This document shows positions 31,227-43,360 of a stretch of DNA of 64,000 nucleotides, in pieces. This stretch comes from Bos javanicus (lineage: Eukaryota > Chordata > Mammalia > Artiodactyla > Bovidae). The translations under genes were made by a program, and so were the position numbers. The notes beneath the pieces are model-generated. The model searched no databases. It was not told the DNA's origin and was given only the letters and a program-made list of their open reading frames with translations. The stretch is taken from the NCBI RefSeq assembly GCF_032452875.1, contig NC_083884.1, positions 20,105,501 through 20,169,500 of the forward strand, written 5' to 3'. Each line of letters opens with the position of its first letter. The first letter of the stretch is position 1.

Positions 31227-33986
31227 GAGAATCCTGTTTTCTGTAAACTAAGACCCTCTGGTATACTGTGCCTGAAATGAAATTTCAACAAGTGTACATC
31301 CAATCTTAAAATCTTGGGAGGGGATGATAAACAGCATTGATGATTGTTTGATTTCCTGCAGGTAGCCCTCAACACTAAGCTCCATGAGGTGCGTTGTAAC
31401 TGAGCTCCACTTGTAATCAACGCAGGCCCTTAATTTATTGAAACTAATTTTGGAATCATGGTACCATACATACTGTCTACTGTAGAAATAATTGATAAAC
31501 ATTAATTGCAGGAAAGAGAGGAGCCATTTGCTTCAAAGAGCCCATCAGCAAGCTGTCCTTCCTGTTTTATCAGTAAGCAATGCTGAGAGCAAATAACAGA
31601 TGGAACTGTCCCTCGGTGGCAGCACGGAGCACTCATGAAATATAGCACAATCTTCCTCCAGTGTGTTATGTTTTTAACAGTGGAAGATCAGAAGCAGGCG
31701 GGGTGTGGGCTAGGATGAATGACTGCCTCTGATGAAACATCCTTTTCTGCTAGGAAGATTCCTGTAGCAGATTGGGCTTTGGCAGTCCATCTCCGTGGCT
31801 TGATAGAGTGTCATTACAGAATGCATCTGGAAGACTGTGGAACAGGGACAAACCTCAGAAGACCAAGGTGAATCTAAGGTCTGATCTGTGCTCTTATGTT
31901 CTCTCAATGGGTGGTTGAATTCTAGTTCCTTTAAGTAGCCATCAAAGACAGCGCAAAACCAAAGAGAAAGCTGCCCCAAACACTGAAATTTGGTGCTTAT
32001 TTGCCATCTGTCACAATAATTTCATCCTTTGCAATATTTTATTTCAACTTAACATGACTGCAGGAAGGTATTTGTGCCTTTTATGTGTGTGGGTATGCAG
32101 CTAACATCTTCTCCTGCATCTGTTGTTTGTATAATCATGCTGAAGGCTGTTACCATGGCTGGGGAAGCTGGATTTAGTATATACATTTTTCCCCTAATGG
32201 AAAATTCTGTCAGCCCAACTTCAGTGACTGTTTGGTAACAGCTTTGTAGCCAGTCAGATGGGAAGTGGTCCTCAAGTCCATGAGTAGGTAATTTATTCAA
32301 GCCTAGTTTATGATTCCTTTTCATAGTAGCTTTTCTAAATGGTTTCCAGTGACCCCCTCCCCACTTCTAATGCTGCCTCACCCCTTCAGCCCTGATCACT
32401 GCTCATACCTCCTGTTTAAGTAAACAGGTCAGGGCTGGCTGAGAGAAATCATTTAGTAAGCAACTGCAACTTGCTCCTCTGACTGACAGTGTCCCGGAAT
32501 TTATTTTTTCATGTCCCCCAGTTTTAGTGAAAGAATTATGCTAATCCTTTAGGAAGTTAATCCAAACACATGTGTTATTAATTTTGCCCGATTTTACTCA
32601 TTCTTATTCCCTTAATTACTAAAATGTTCAGCCTTTTCCTCTCAAAGACATCCCTTGGATTGACTTGCATTTAGCTTTTATAAAGGAAAAGAAAACATTT
32701 CTTCCTTTCGAGCTACTGTTGCTTTTATTCTTACAGAGTTTCTTGTAAGAGTAGCCTCAGCTTCTGTCGTCTTTCCTCTTCATTCACTGCTCTGTATTGT
32801 AATCTCATTTTCTGCTCTCCATTCTTTGAAACTGTTCTATGAAAGTGCACAATTTCTATGTATTGAATACAGTTGTCATGGTTTTGGACCATTCAGCATC
32901 TGAGCACTCTCTCTCTCTCTCAGGGGCAAATTCTCGAATTTCCACATTTGGTAAAAGGCAGGGATCATGTTTAAGGTTGAAGAGATACAGCTAGAGACAG
33001 GCATGCAGTCTTGGCTTGGGAGTTGGATGGTTCTGCCTGGGGATGGAGGAGAAATTATAAACAGAGGCGGCAGCAGCAGCCACAGAGCCTGGGACAGAGG
33101 TGATGGTGCTGGCCATCAAGTCTGTTGTATCTCAAACTCGGCTTTTTCTTTGCAGTATTTTCTGGTTGACTCATCTCTTTTGGGTCCTTTCTACTTTCTG
33201 ATCCTGGGTTTTCAAGTTTCACATCATTCTTTGAGCTAACTAATATCTTTTCTGTAAATGTCTTTTGTTCCTTCACTGAAACATATTTGGTTTATGTCCC
33301 TTTGACTTAAAAGACCTCACTGATTCAGATAATGGTACTTAGGAATGGGTTTAATGGGATGGAGCCTTTGGGGGAGTGGAGTGAAGAGTGAGGGTGTGGG
33401 ACTTATTAGCAAACGGGGCTGAAAATGATGAATCCCATTTGTCTTTGGGGACAGAACCCTGGCAGCTCATCGCATGCAGTGGTGAAGAGCTAATTAAACA
33501 CAGCCTCTGTCCTCTGGAATGAAAGACTCCCTTGGAATGAAATGTCTGTTCAAGGAAAGGCTTTGGGGAAACCATATTGCTGCTGTCACTAACTAGCTAA
33601 AATAAAAGATTATAGGGATACCAGGAATGTTTTGAGAACACTAACTAGCTGGAAAAGGTAAATGATAAATTGTTCCTCTTAAGTTCTTGATTGGGGCAAA
33701 GGCTGGATCTCAGGAATTCTAACAATGCTCAAAGAGTCTCTCCATTCTCTCAGCTTCTTTCAACTTCCATGCACTTGAAAATGAAACTCGGGTTTGATAT
33801 GGTTGCTGAATCATAATACCAATTACCTTAATATCCTGCTGGTCTTTTTATGTGGGAGTGAAAGCACTGGTCAGAATGGGACCATGTGGTCTGATTCTAA
33901 AGACGCACAATGCCCTGGACCCCTAGCCTTTTCCCTGTGCTTCAGTGGTCTCTTGGAGCCGGCTCTTTATGGCTGCTGCTGGTGGT
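31227..33986. other. 2.8 kb with no recognised young repeat
   Basis: No gene found. (CT)n at about 32907-32921. The stretch at 32420-32640 looks like candidate conserved non-coding DNA and is discussed as a finding. Open frames up to 91 codons show no family features. Confidence 0.5.
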
Positions 33987-34062
33987 TTACATGCTCAGTC
34001 GTGTCTGACTCTTGTAACCCCACAGACTGTAGCCCATCAGGCTCCTCTGTCCATGGGATTAT
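33987..34062 (-). mobile_element. Short Bov-A fragment
   Basis: About 76 bases of the 3' part of a Bov-A/Bov-tA SINE, minus strand: CATGCTCAGTCGTGTCTGAC to CTGTCCATGGGATT. Confidence 0.85.
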
Positions 34063-36069
34063 GTGGGACAGTTGCATTTACTTTTTCCCAGCTCTGTTCT
34101 CTGTGGCCACATGGACATCAAATGCCAGCCGTGGTGCTACAGTTTGGGAACACCTCTCCCCCTCTTGCTGGAGTGGGTTGTTCAACATTTACCAGCACAT
34201 CACTGTTCTTGAGATTTCAGAAGTACTCCGGCTTGTTTGATAGGGCCGTCTCTTCTTGCTTGGAGACTGTATTGGTTTTTCTCTGGGGCTGACTTTGCAA
34301 GGGAGTTCCAACTTACAGACCTACTGTCATTCCCAAATTTCAAATCAACATGTCCCAGGGGAGTTGGTTGCATTGTAAAACCTGACTGAAGACGTTTTAT
34401 CCTTTTATGTTTTTATGACAAAGTTGTTGACCAAACTTGGGGATATATGTAAGAAAAATGGTGTCTAATATGAATGATTAACATTGAACAGATAAAGCAT
34501 AGTTTTTCAAAGAAATGATTGTGTCAGTCTGTGCTGGCAGGCGTGTGTTTGTTCTTTGGAGCATTTGCTTGACTATAATCTGGATTCAGGGGAGGGCTAG
34601 GTTGGTGAAGCTGAGATTCTGAAAATCCCTTGAATAACACAGAGAAGGGTGGCAAGTGACTCTGGGGTAAAATAATCATATACAAATTACATTCACTCTA
34701 ATTTGTCCCCCAAGAGGTTCTGAAAAAGGTCTTAAGAAATGTGTTGGTGAGGGGAGTTTTGAAAAGAGTTTGTGCTGTGGCTCTTTCTAGGCAGAGGATG
34801 CTGGTGGCTGATACTTCAGTTGAAATTGTTTCCTTGATAGAGATGAGGAGGAGACTCTTGTAGGGCATCTGAAGTCATATGACAGCATTCAAAGGTGAAA
34901 TTGTTTTGGCTTACCATAATGGGCAGCAGGGCAAGCTCATCGGTCAGAATGTTGTGAATTACAGGAAGTTTCGGTCATGGTTGGTGGATCACTGGGTCCC
35001 TGGATTAAAATGGGAGACAGTACCTTAGTCTTTCTTGATTTGCGTTATGGAAAACATTCTACAACTGGGAAGTACAGGTATGACATGGACTATCATTACA
35101 GGGAGTTTCCCTTTTTCACCCAATTCTTAGATTTGTCTCCATAATCATAATTCCTTGATGATAGACTGCAATAATATCACTCCTGGCCTTCCTCGCCTTC
35201 ACCAAAGGGTCTGTGGCTATTTCCTATAGAGCCCTTAATTTGGTTGCCTATTCTTTGTTGTGGATTTATTCTGAATGGCTGGGAGATGCTGTCATTTTGG
35301 AAAATGAATTCCAAAGAACTATGGCTCTTTTATACCAGTGATCTAGCAAATATTAAGAATAGCGGTATTACATTCTGAGGGTAATGTGCCTTCAGGGGTC
35401 AGCATTCACATGAACATTTTCAGGTACCAAATGTTATTGTTTCGATTTTGTGACAAAAATAGACTGCTTACATTTCAGGTCATGCGGATACAAACACTTT
35501 CTAGAAACTGGCTACACAGGCATTTCATGCTAGGTATTATCTACATGTGAATAGAATAGAAAGGAGCTGTAAAATTCCATACAGTGAACATCTATATCCC
35601 AAGCATGCCCTGGGAAAGGGGAAAAAACGGCTATGAGATATTGTTAAACACTGATGCTGAGTTACCTAATTCCTGGAGACTGAGAAAACCGCTGTGATCT
35701 ACTGATGAGAACAGCAAATTGCACTTCAGATTATGAATTGAGTTTTGATTGGAGCGTGACTCTAGGTGGTCTGGTCTTCTGGTTATTTTTCTGACTACCT
35801 GACTGGAATAGGTCTCTGGCGGGAACCTCCACTGGGTCCCTGTACCATGTCTAGGGCTATTGCAATCGGAAATGCCACTCTTCTGGAGTTGCTCCTAGCT
35901 ACCAGAGAACTAAAATCCAAAGTGATATTGCATCCAGAGTTGAATCATGAAAATGAAAGACATCATCATGAAAGATGGAGAGTCGATGATTTTTTACATG
36001 TCTCTATTTAGGTCTGTCTGGAAGAAGTATGGGCTTAGAAGACGTGGAGATACATTGAGGGATTATAAA
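34063..36069. other. 2.0 kb with no recognised repeat or gene
   Basis: Apart from single-copy sequence I see nothing definite here. Frames up to about 80 codons (for example at 35766-36011) have no recognisable features. Confidence 0.5.
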
Positions 36070-37460
36070 TTATACCCAATTATCCATTTAACACACATTT
36101 TTTCAGTACCAACCAAGACTCATGCTCTGTGCCAGATGTCAGGGGTACATTGATGAGCAAATCCTCATGAGTCTTTCTTTTGTGGCACAGATATTTTGGG
36201 GCTCAAGATAATTAAGCAGTTTTTACTCAAGATAATTCTAAGTGCTTGTTTTATAAGGGAGCCCTGGCATTTGTGTGTATGTGTGTTCAGACGGACTTTG
36301 GAGGAGGGAGCAGGAAAGGTGAGGGAAGTCCTTCTTTAGTTAGTTACACTTAGATGTCCTCGGGAGCAGAGGCAGGTGTTGTTAATAGCTTTACAAAATC
36401 GGGGCAGGGGGAGCTGACACCACGGACAGCAGGAGAGAAGTGTGTGCTTGGGGAACTGATGAAGGACAGTGTGGCTGGAGTGATGAGTGTGAAGGGCGAA
36501 GTGACAAGAGAGGATGCTGAAGTAGTCGACAGGGGATGAAACTTGCCGGATTTGCTCTTGACTATCCATGAAGTCAAGTGCATGGTTATAAGTAGGTACA
36601 ATGCCATGATCAGATATTTAAAAGACTTCATTGACTGCAGTAGGGGTCTGAACAGAGAGTGGTAGGATATCACTGAGCTGTTGCAGCAATTCAAGTGAGC
36701 GTTTGTGGTATGGATGTAGAAATCGTGTGGTGAATTTATGAGGTATTCTAGGAAGTGCTATTAAGAGGATTGGTGATGGGCTGTTGATGACGGATTGAAT
36801 ATTGGGTACCCAGCAGTAGGAAACATAAAACAATACTTTCATATTTCTAGCTGGTATAGCAGAAAATATTTCTCTATCTCTATATATCTGTGCATGCTCA
36901 GTTGCTTCAGTCATGTCCAACTCTTTGCAACCCCATGGACTGTAGCCTCCCAGGCTTCCCTTTCCATGGGATTTTCCAGGCTAGAATCCTGGAGTGGGTT
37001 GCCATGCCCTCCACCAGGGGGTCTTCCTGACCCACAGATGAAACCCGAGTCTCCTGCGTTGCAGGTGGACTCTTTACCACTGAGCCACCAGGGAAGCCCG
37101 TATCTATCTATCTGTCTAATCTGAGCTGACTGGAGTGGGTCTCATTTTTGGCTCATTTGTTTCACTATAATCTGGACTCACTGGAAAATATGTCTATCCA
37201 TATGTCACTGAATGATAATAAAATGGGGGCGATGATAGGTTTATTCTTGGACCTGTAGAGATTGAGGGGTCTGACAGATTTATGTAAAGATGTTGAGTGA
37301 AAAATTAGACACAAGGTTGAAGGAGAACAAGTTTGGTGTTGAAATAAATCATAAATATGGGGGTCACTGGTCCGTAGATGGGGAGTGAGGCCAGAGATGT
37401 GGAGAAGTGTGGAGTAATAAGAGAAAAGCCCAAGCATGTGCCCTGAAGGACTTCAGAAGA
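36070..37460 (+). repeat. Ancient mammalian interspersed repeat, long copy, family not assigned
   Basis: Segments in consistent order recall one old non-coding repeat family of mammals: CATGCTCTGTGCCAGATGTC (36121-36140), GGACAGTGTGGCTGGAGTGA (36465-36484), TTTAAAAGACTTCATTGACTG (36617-36637), TGATGACGGATTGAATATTGGG (36785-36806) and AGATGTTGAGTGAAAAATTAG (37289-37309). It is highly diverged and carries a SINE at 36891-37099. No coding capacity is seen. Confidence 0.5.
36891..37099 (-). mobile_element. Bov-tA-type SINE
   Basis: Minus copy with head at 37099 and 3' end at about 36891. TATCTATCTATCTGT follows it and a similar TATCTCTATATATCTGT precedes it, most likely a diverged target duplication in a microsatellite-like site. 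Confidence 0.92.
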
Positions 37461-40039
37461 TAAGGTGCTGGTCCCGCCTGGAATGCAGTGAGCACAGTCA
37501 CTGTACCTAGCAATGATTCATTAAAGGTTTATGGGCTTAAGAAATAAAACTGATGGAAAAGGAGAGCACCTAAAGAGGCCCTGTCATTTCTGCAAGCTTA
37601 CCCTAAAATAGTAAAACTAACTATAAAATTTCACCCTCAGATCCTCTGGTTCTGATAATGTTGGTGACTAAGTATTTGATTTATTGACTCAAATAAAGTA
37701 TAAAGCATTTCTCATTTATCTAGTGACTTTCTGATACTCTTTTACTCTTATCCCCATTTCTTGTGTGTCTCTTACAGTACTCAGAAAGCCCTGCTTTATA
37801 TTTAAACTGCTGATCTAGGACATTTCCCAAGCTTGAGAAATCTGGCAGAGAAAGCCCCTGTTTTTTTACCTTTCTGTTCACAATGCTAGGGGTGTGCCTC
37901 CTAGATAGTATATGATCTGTCTCTTATAACCCTTAATATGTTTTCTTTAGAATGTGTTTCAAATATATACATTTTATATTTGCAAATTGGCAACAATTTA
38001 AATGCAAACCTCCCTTTTTATTATTCCGCTTAAAAGTGAGCATCGGGTTCCATACATTAAGAAGCTAATGGTATTCTTTGTGTATGTCGCCCAGATGGTC
38101 CCCAGCTTTTCTTTCCTGACTAGAAAAATGCATTTCTAAAACTTGACCACTGGGGGGAAGCATAGTGCAAAGTTAGCCTTTAGCTTATCCTTCATGTACC
38201 AGGTAGTGGAGACTCTTGGTAAAACCTCCTGGTCAAGGACCGTTGTGCCTTTAATGTAAGCACTGCTTTTGTCTGTCTGTCCACCTGCCGGTCAGTATGT
38301 TTTTTCTTTGTCAAATTCTTTCCTTTCCCTCTTTTTCCAGGGTTCTTGGTGAGTTAAAACTCTTATTTTGAAACTTCCAGGAGCTTAATTAATAAACATG
38401 CAAACCGAGTGGAAGCTGGCACAGTGCCCTTTTCTGGCTCAACCACATGGGCTTGCTAGGGTAATCGTAGTTATTTACATTTGGCATCCAACTGACACCA
38501 GAAGCAACATTGCCTTTTTTTTTTTCCTATGAGTACTGAAGCTATTAAATTAAACAGGTTAATGTGGCTACAGCATTTCGCCCCCTACTATCCCCACAGC
38601 TACAGTAAATCTGCCACCTGTTTATTTCCATAAAAATTCAATTACAGCACCACCAGTTCTTCTTCTTATGCAAGCAATTAACTTCAGGCAGTTTCAGGCC
38701 CCAGAGAAAGGCCAGGCTGGCCAACTCCTTTTTTTCCCCTCTTTGCTGCCTTTAGCCGACAGTGGATTTTTTTGCTAAGTGACTATGCACCTCTACACCA
38801 GTGAAAAATGAAAGGATAGGCTAGACTGCTGTGCACTGTCATGCCCGTGAAAGAGCAAAAACTGAGAAATCACAAACAAACCTTCTGCCTCCCCCTGTCC
38901 AAGCAGTGGGGGAGCCTTAGAGGCCAGAGAACTGAACAGCAAGCCCACAGCCAAGGCCACAGAGATGCTCCAGCATGGCTGAAAAACACACCAAAATGAA
39001 GAATTTAAAAATTGTTGGTTTTCTTTCTTCATCTTTGTAAAAGATGTGGCTGGGTAGGGAAAGGTTGGTGAAATGCCGTAGCATCCTGGTTAAAGCAAAA
39101 CATGATTATGAAGCGAGAAAACCATATTCGTCTATGCTCCTCAACAATGTTGATAGAATTGAAGGCTTCTAAAGCAGCTGCATTGCTTTTCCCCTTTAAG
39201 AGGAATGGATCCTTAATACCAGCTTGAAGATACTGACTTTCATCTTTTTTCATGCTTAGTTCTTTTTATCATATTTCTTTCTCTTTTCTTAATAGTTTAC
39301 CCTATTAAAAATTAAAATTCTGAATCTTACATGGAATGATTTCCAAGTGGTTTACTAATTATTGAATAGCAGATGAGTTACTTGCTTCCCATGAATCCTT
39401 TTAAAGCCATCGACACTGCTTCTGTTTGAATGAATACTATTCACAGTATATGTGTGAACACTGTCTCAAGAGTGAATGAGACTGAAAAGTTCATAAATTA
39501 GATCATGCCTAGGTTTCAGGATAAAACAGATGCTTTTCCTTAAGTGAGTTCATACCAACTACTATTGAGGTGCAGTTGTTATTAATAAATTCAGAGAACG
39601 ATAGAGTGTTAGAAAAGAAATAGGGTGTAAATGGATGATAGAACTCAAGGTGGCTCTGAGCTCCTACCTAGGGCAGGTGGCTGAGGTTGGGGGTGGGGGT
39701 GTCAGGTGACTCCTTCAGCCTGTCAATTGGTCCCTGAGTAATAATTACTCAGGCATGTTGCTGGACTGGCATAGGTGTCGCATGTCAGCCCTTTCCAATA
39801 TACTCCCAGAGGATAAAGTGAGTGTGCAAATCTCTCTGTCCTTCCTCCTGCATCTTGAAGGTGCCCTGTGTCAGCCAGCATTAGTACTCTGCTGGGGTAG
39901 ACGGATGTAATAAAGTGGGCTTTGAAGGCAGCATGTCACAGGAAAAAGATACAGCCTAATTAAATTTAATCTTCTTTTAAATGGTTACTCAAAAGAGAGA
40001 CTCTATTAGAAGTTCAAAAAGGCATATGTAAATTCTCCC
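37461..40039. other. 2.6 kb poor in repeats, with candidate conserved non-coding DNA
   Basis: No gene or young repeat recognised. T-run at 38515-38525. The part at about 38370-38760 has features of a conserved enhancer-like element and is discussed as a finding. A CTCF-like core CCACTGGGGGG lies at 38147-38157. Confidence 0.45.
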
Positions 40040-40048
40040 CAGGCAAGT

Positions 40049-40292
40049 CCAGGCTTCCCCGTGACTGAGTGGTAAAGAATCTGCCTGCAGTTCAGGAGAC
40101 TCAGGTTCAATCCCTGGGTCAGGAAGATCCCCTGGGAAGGAAAGGGCAACCCACTCCAGTATTCTTGCCTGAGAAAGTGAAAGTGAAAGTCGCTCAGTCG
40201 TGTCCGACTCTTTGTGACTCCATGGACTATTCAGTCCATGGAATTCTCCAAGCTTAGGCCTGAATTCTTGCCTAGGAGTGACTAAACAACAA
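40049..40292 (+). mobile_element. Chimeric SINE: Bov-tA head joined to inverted Bov-A body
   Basis: Plus-strand tRNA-like head and body at 40049-40173 (A-box-like region, GGTTCAATCCC B box at about 40103-40113), then a junction AAAGTGAAAGTGAAAG and Bov-A sequence in opposite orientation (CGCTCAGTCGTGTCCGACTC at 40192-40211). Next comes a perfect 10-bp inverted repeat with a 4-base loop (TCCATGGACT / AGTCCATGGA, 40219-40242) and a further mixed piece. One 9-bp duplication CAGGCAAGT (40040-40048 and 40293-40301) flanks the whole. Confidence 0.85.
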
Positions 40293-40301
40293 CAGGCAAG
40301 T

Positions 40302-41170
40302 GCACATAGGTGGAAGAGTGCAGATTTTAGAGCCTATGTTATATCTTGATTGGGATGATGGGGCTTCAGTGAAGAAAGACCAGTATTCTGTGGCCCCGAG
40401 AGCACATCCTCTGCTGTCAAATGGGTTCAAGTTCATGGTCTTGAAAACTGTACTTTTCCTGTCTTCAAATGTTCTCATGAGTCCTTCTCTCTTCAGTTCA
40501 AAGGAGAAATTAAAAGGGATTCTAAGTGTTTATTCTTCATCCTAGATGTTGGGCAGATGCCTAATTTCCACTGCTTCCTTACCTCCTGAAGAGTTTCAGG
40601 CTTTTTGCTTCTGCCAAAATGGAGCAAACATACAGCTTGGTACTTTGAAGTCTGAGTTAAAGCAAAACTAAATGGACCATGTTTATCTGATCAATTAAGG
40701 CATTGCCTACATCCTTAAAACTGATGTTTCTCATTTAGGCGGCATTCTATACAATCCTCAGGAAATTAACAACAGAAATTGAGTTTGGGGAATGGGGGTC
40801 ATTATACAAAGAAATGCAGGAAGAGTGTGGGAGAATTTGACTCCACTCCAACATAAGCTTCATAAACTGACTTGGCTCCAGTATAAACTAAAAAATGTCT
40901 TTGTAGAAGTGGGCCTGTAGAAAATATTAATGACAGTCCCCAAAATAGAATTTTGATTTAAAACTCCCATTATGTAAAGTGATCTACTAGATTTAAGAGT
41001 CTTCAGCATGATGGATGTTTAGAATGACGAAAACCTCATCTTTTTCTCAGAGATTAGCATGTGTTCAGTTCAGTTTAACCACAGTTCAACAGGGCATGCT
41101 GTAGAAACAGCACAATGTGAAGCAGAGTATTAAGTTTAGAAAAAATAAAAAGAGCGTAAATTAAAACTCA
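40302..41170. other. Unique sequence, no gene seen
   Basis: No repeat or coding signal recognised; an 81-codon frame at 40300-40545 is featureless. Confidence 0.5.
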
Positions 41171-41384
41171 CAAGCTTCCCAGGTAGCTGAGATGGTAAAG
41201 AATGTGGCTGCCAATGCAGGAGACCCGGGTTGGATCTGTGGATTGGGGAGATTCCCTAGAGAAGGGAATGGCTACCCACTCCAGTGTTCTTGCCTGGAGA
41301 ATTCCATGGACAGTGGAGCCTGGTGGGCTACAGTCCATGGGGTCGCAAAGAGTTGGACTAAGCGACTTACACTTTGCCTTCACT
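41171..41384 (+). mobile_element. Bov-tA-type SINE
   Basis: Full-length plus copy: head AAGCTTCCCAGGTAGCTGAG, body, and 3' end GTCGCAAAGAGTTGGACTAAG. The B-box region is altered (GGTTGGATCTG). Confidence 0.92.
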
Positions 41385-41961
41385 TTCTCTAGACGTTGAC
41401 AGTTTTTCTCTTTTGAAAGCCAAACTGATCACCACCACTTAATAGAATGATATACAATGGTGGGTAATTGAACCCTCAGGCTTTCCCTTATCAGCATCCT
41501 GTCCCATTCTTCTCAGAAATATTTTGAAGTAGTACTTGTTGGGCTTCCTTTCCAGCTGGCACAGGACCTGGGCACATGACCTATTCCAGACAGACAGTTC
41601 GTTCTCTCTCTCATCAGAAACCCACATACATTCCTTAAGTCCTTGGTTTGAGTGAGCTCCATCTTTCCAGTTGGTGCCAACAGATTTATGTGTTTTTTCA
41701 TGTTTGGCAGATTCTATGAAGATTGCCTTCCAAATTCCAAGGTTTGTTTCCAGAACTGTGGCTTGGCAGGAAAACTAATGCATAATCTTCAGGTGTAGGT
41801 TTTTTGAGGTTTTCTGTTGGATATTAATACTATAGGTTTAGAGGCAACCTGCAATTTTATAAAATAACTTTCCTCAGGTGCCATGTTTTAAGCCCTTATA
41901 CTTGCCAACTGTAAAGGGGGAATTGGTACTGGGGAGGCAGAGATAAAGCTATTAAACTCTC
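41385..41961. other. Unique sequence, no gene seen
   Basis: Nothing recognised with confidence; part of it (about 41520-41660) may be a very old repeat. Confidence 0.45.
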
Positions 41962-41971
41962 TGACCCATAT

Positions 41972-42179
41972 GTGCTATATGTGGTCAGTCATGTCTGACT
42001 CTGCGAGCCCATGGACTGTAGCCCGCCAGGCTCCTCTGTTCATAGGGAGTCTCCAGGCAAGAATACTGGAGTAGGTTGCCATGTCCTCCTCCAGGGGATC
42101 TTCCCAACCCAGGGATGGAACCTAGGTCTCAGCATTGCAGGTGGATTTTTTACCATCCTAGCCACCAGGGAAGCTCCTT
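41972..42179 (-). mobile_element. Bov-tA-type SINE
   Basis: Near full-length minus copy, head at 42179. Flanked by a perfect 10-bp duplication TGACCCATAT (41962-41971 and 42180-42189). Confidence 0.94.
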
Positions 42180-42374
42180 TGACCCATATTCCCCACTAAA
42201 AGTTGCCTTCTACCTGCCTTTACTTTTCCATAGGATTTATCATGTGCATTTGACACTTCCACCAAAGCAGAAGATGCCTGCTCAGATTTTGAATTAAATT
42301 GTAATAACTCTTTGACTTGACTATATACCATATATAATATACATTATTATATGTTATGGTATTATATTACATTC

Positions 42375-42588
42375 TGTGTGTGTACTCAGTCGCGTCCAGC
42401 TCTTTGTGACCCCATGGACTGTAGCCCACCAGGCTCCTCTGTCCGTGGGATTTTCCAGGCAGGATTACTGGACTGTGTTGCCATTTCCTTTTCCAGGGGA
42501 TCTTCCTGACCCAGGGATTAAAATCATGTCTCTTGTGTCTCCTGCATTTCCAGGAAGATTCTTTATAACTAGGCTACCTGCAAAGTCC
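42375..42588 (-). mobile_element. Bov-tA-type SINE
   Basis: Minus copy preceded by a short TG tract (its tail) and ending at a diverged head near 42588. It contains an extra TCTCTTGTG-like segment near 42527 that lengthens the B-box region. Confidence 0.9.
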
Positions 42589-42643
42589 TTATAGTACATT
42601 ATATGTTAGTATATACCAGAAATGATTATTTGTGAAGACTTTT

Positions 42644-43152
42644 GTTCAGTTCTGTTCAGTCACTTAGTTGTGTCTGACTCTTTTTGACCCCATGGACTGC
42701 AGCACGCCAGGCTTCCATGTCCATCACCAACTCTTGGAGTTTACTCAAACTCATGTCCATTGAGTCGGTGATGACATCCAACCATCTCATCCTCTGTCTT
42801 CCCCTTCTCCTCCCACCTTCAATCTTTACCAGCACCAAGGTCTTTTCCAATGAGTCATTTCTTTGCATCAGGTGGCCAAAGTATTGGAGCTTCAGCATCA
42901 GTCCTTCCAATGAATATTCAGGACTGATCTTTAGGATGGACTGGTTGGATCTCCTTGAAGTTCAAGGGACTCTTCTCCAACACCACAGTTCAAAGCATCA
43001 ATTCTTTGGCACTCAGCTTTCTTTATAGTCCAACTCTCACATCCATACATGACTACTGGAAAAACCATAGCTTTGACTAGATGGACCTTTGATGGCAAAG
43101 TAATGTCTCTGCTTTGTAATATGCTGTCTAGGTTGGTCATAGCTTTTCTTCC
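42644..43152 (-). mobile_element. BovB 3' fragment
   Basis: About 509 bases of the BovB 3' end. The 3' tail GTTCAGTTCTGTTCAG is at 42644 and the 5' truncation at 43152 within TCTTCC. A perfect 9-bp duplication AAGACTTTT (42635-42643 and 43153-43161) flanks it. Several small deletions break the frame. Confidence 0.95.
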
Positions 43153-43303
43153 AAGACTTTTATAGGTACGTTCTAGGGAAAACTTTTAAGATGGTACGTT
43201 TCTTTACAAAGAGCTGAGTCATTTTAATGGAAAATGTATTTCTCATTGTATTATATTTACATATAAAATTTTACTTCACTAAATGAAATAAATGGAAAAG
43301 TTC

Positions 43304-43360
43304 AGTCAAGTGTAGAAAGCAAAGTCAAGTCAAAGTGTAGAAAGTAAAGTCAAAGTGTAA
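43304..43360. repeat. Short tandem repeat upstream of a Bov-A fragment
   Basis: Units of about 19-20 bases (GTCAAGTGTAGAAAGCAAA at 43305-43323, GTCAAAGTGTAGAAAGTAAA at 43329-43348, partial unit to 43360). They look like expansions of the AAAGTGAAAGTC-type linker of Bov-A. Confidence 0.7.

Noticed and set aside
41050..41110. A further BovB tail at GTTCAGTTCAGTTTAACC
   Set aside because: Only about 15 bases match the tail and no BovB sequence follows on either strand.
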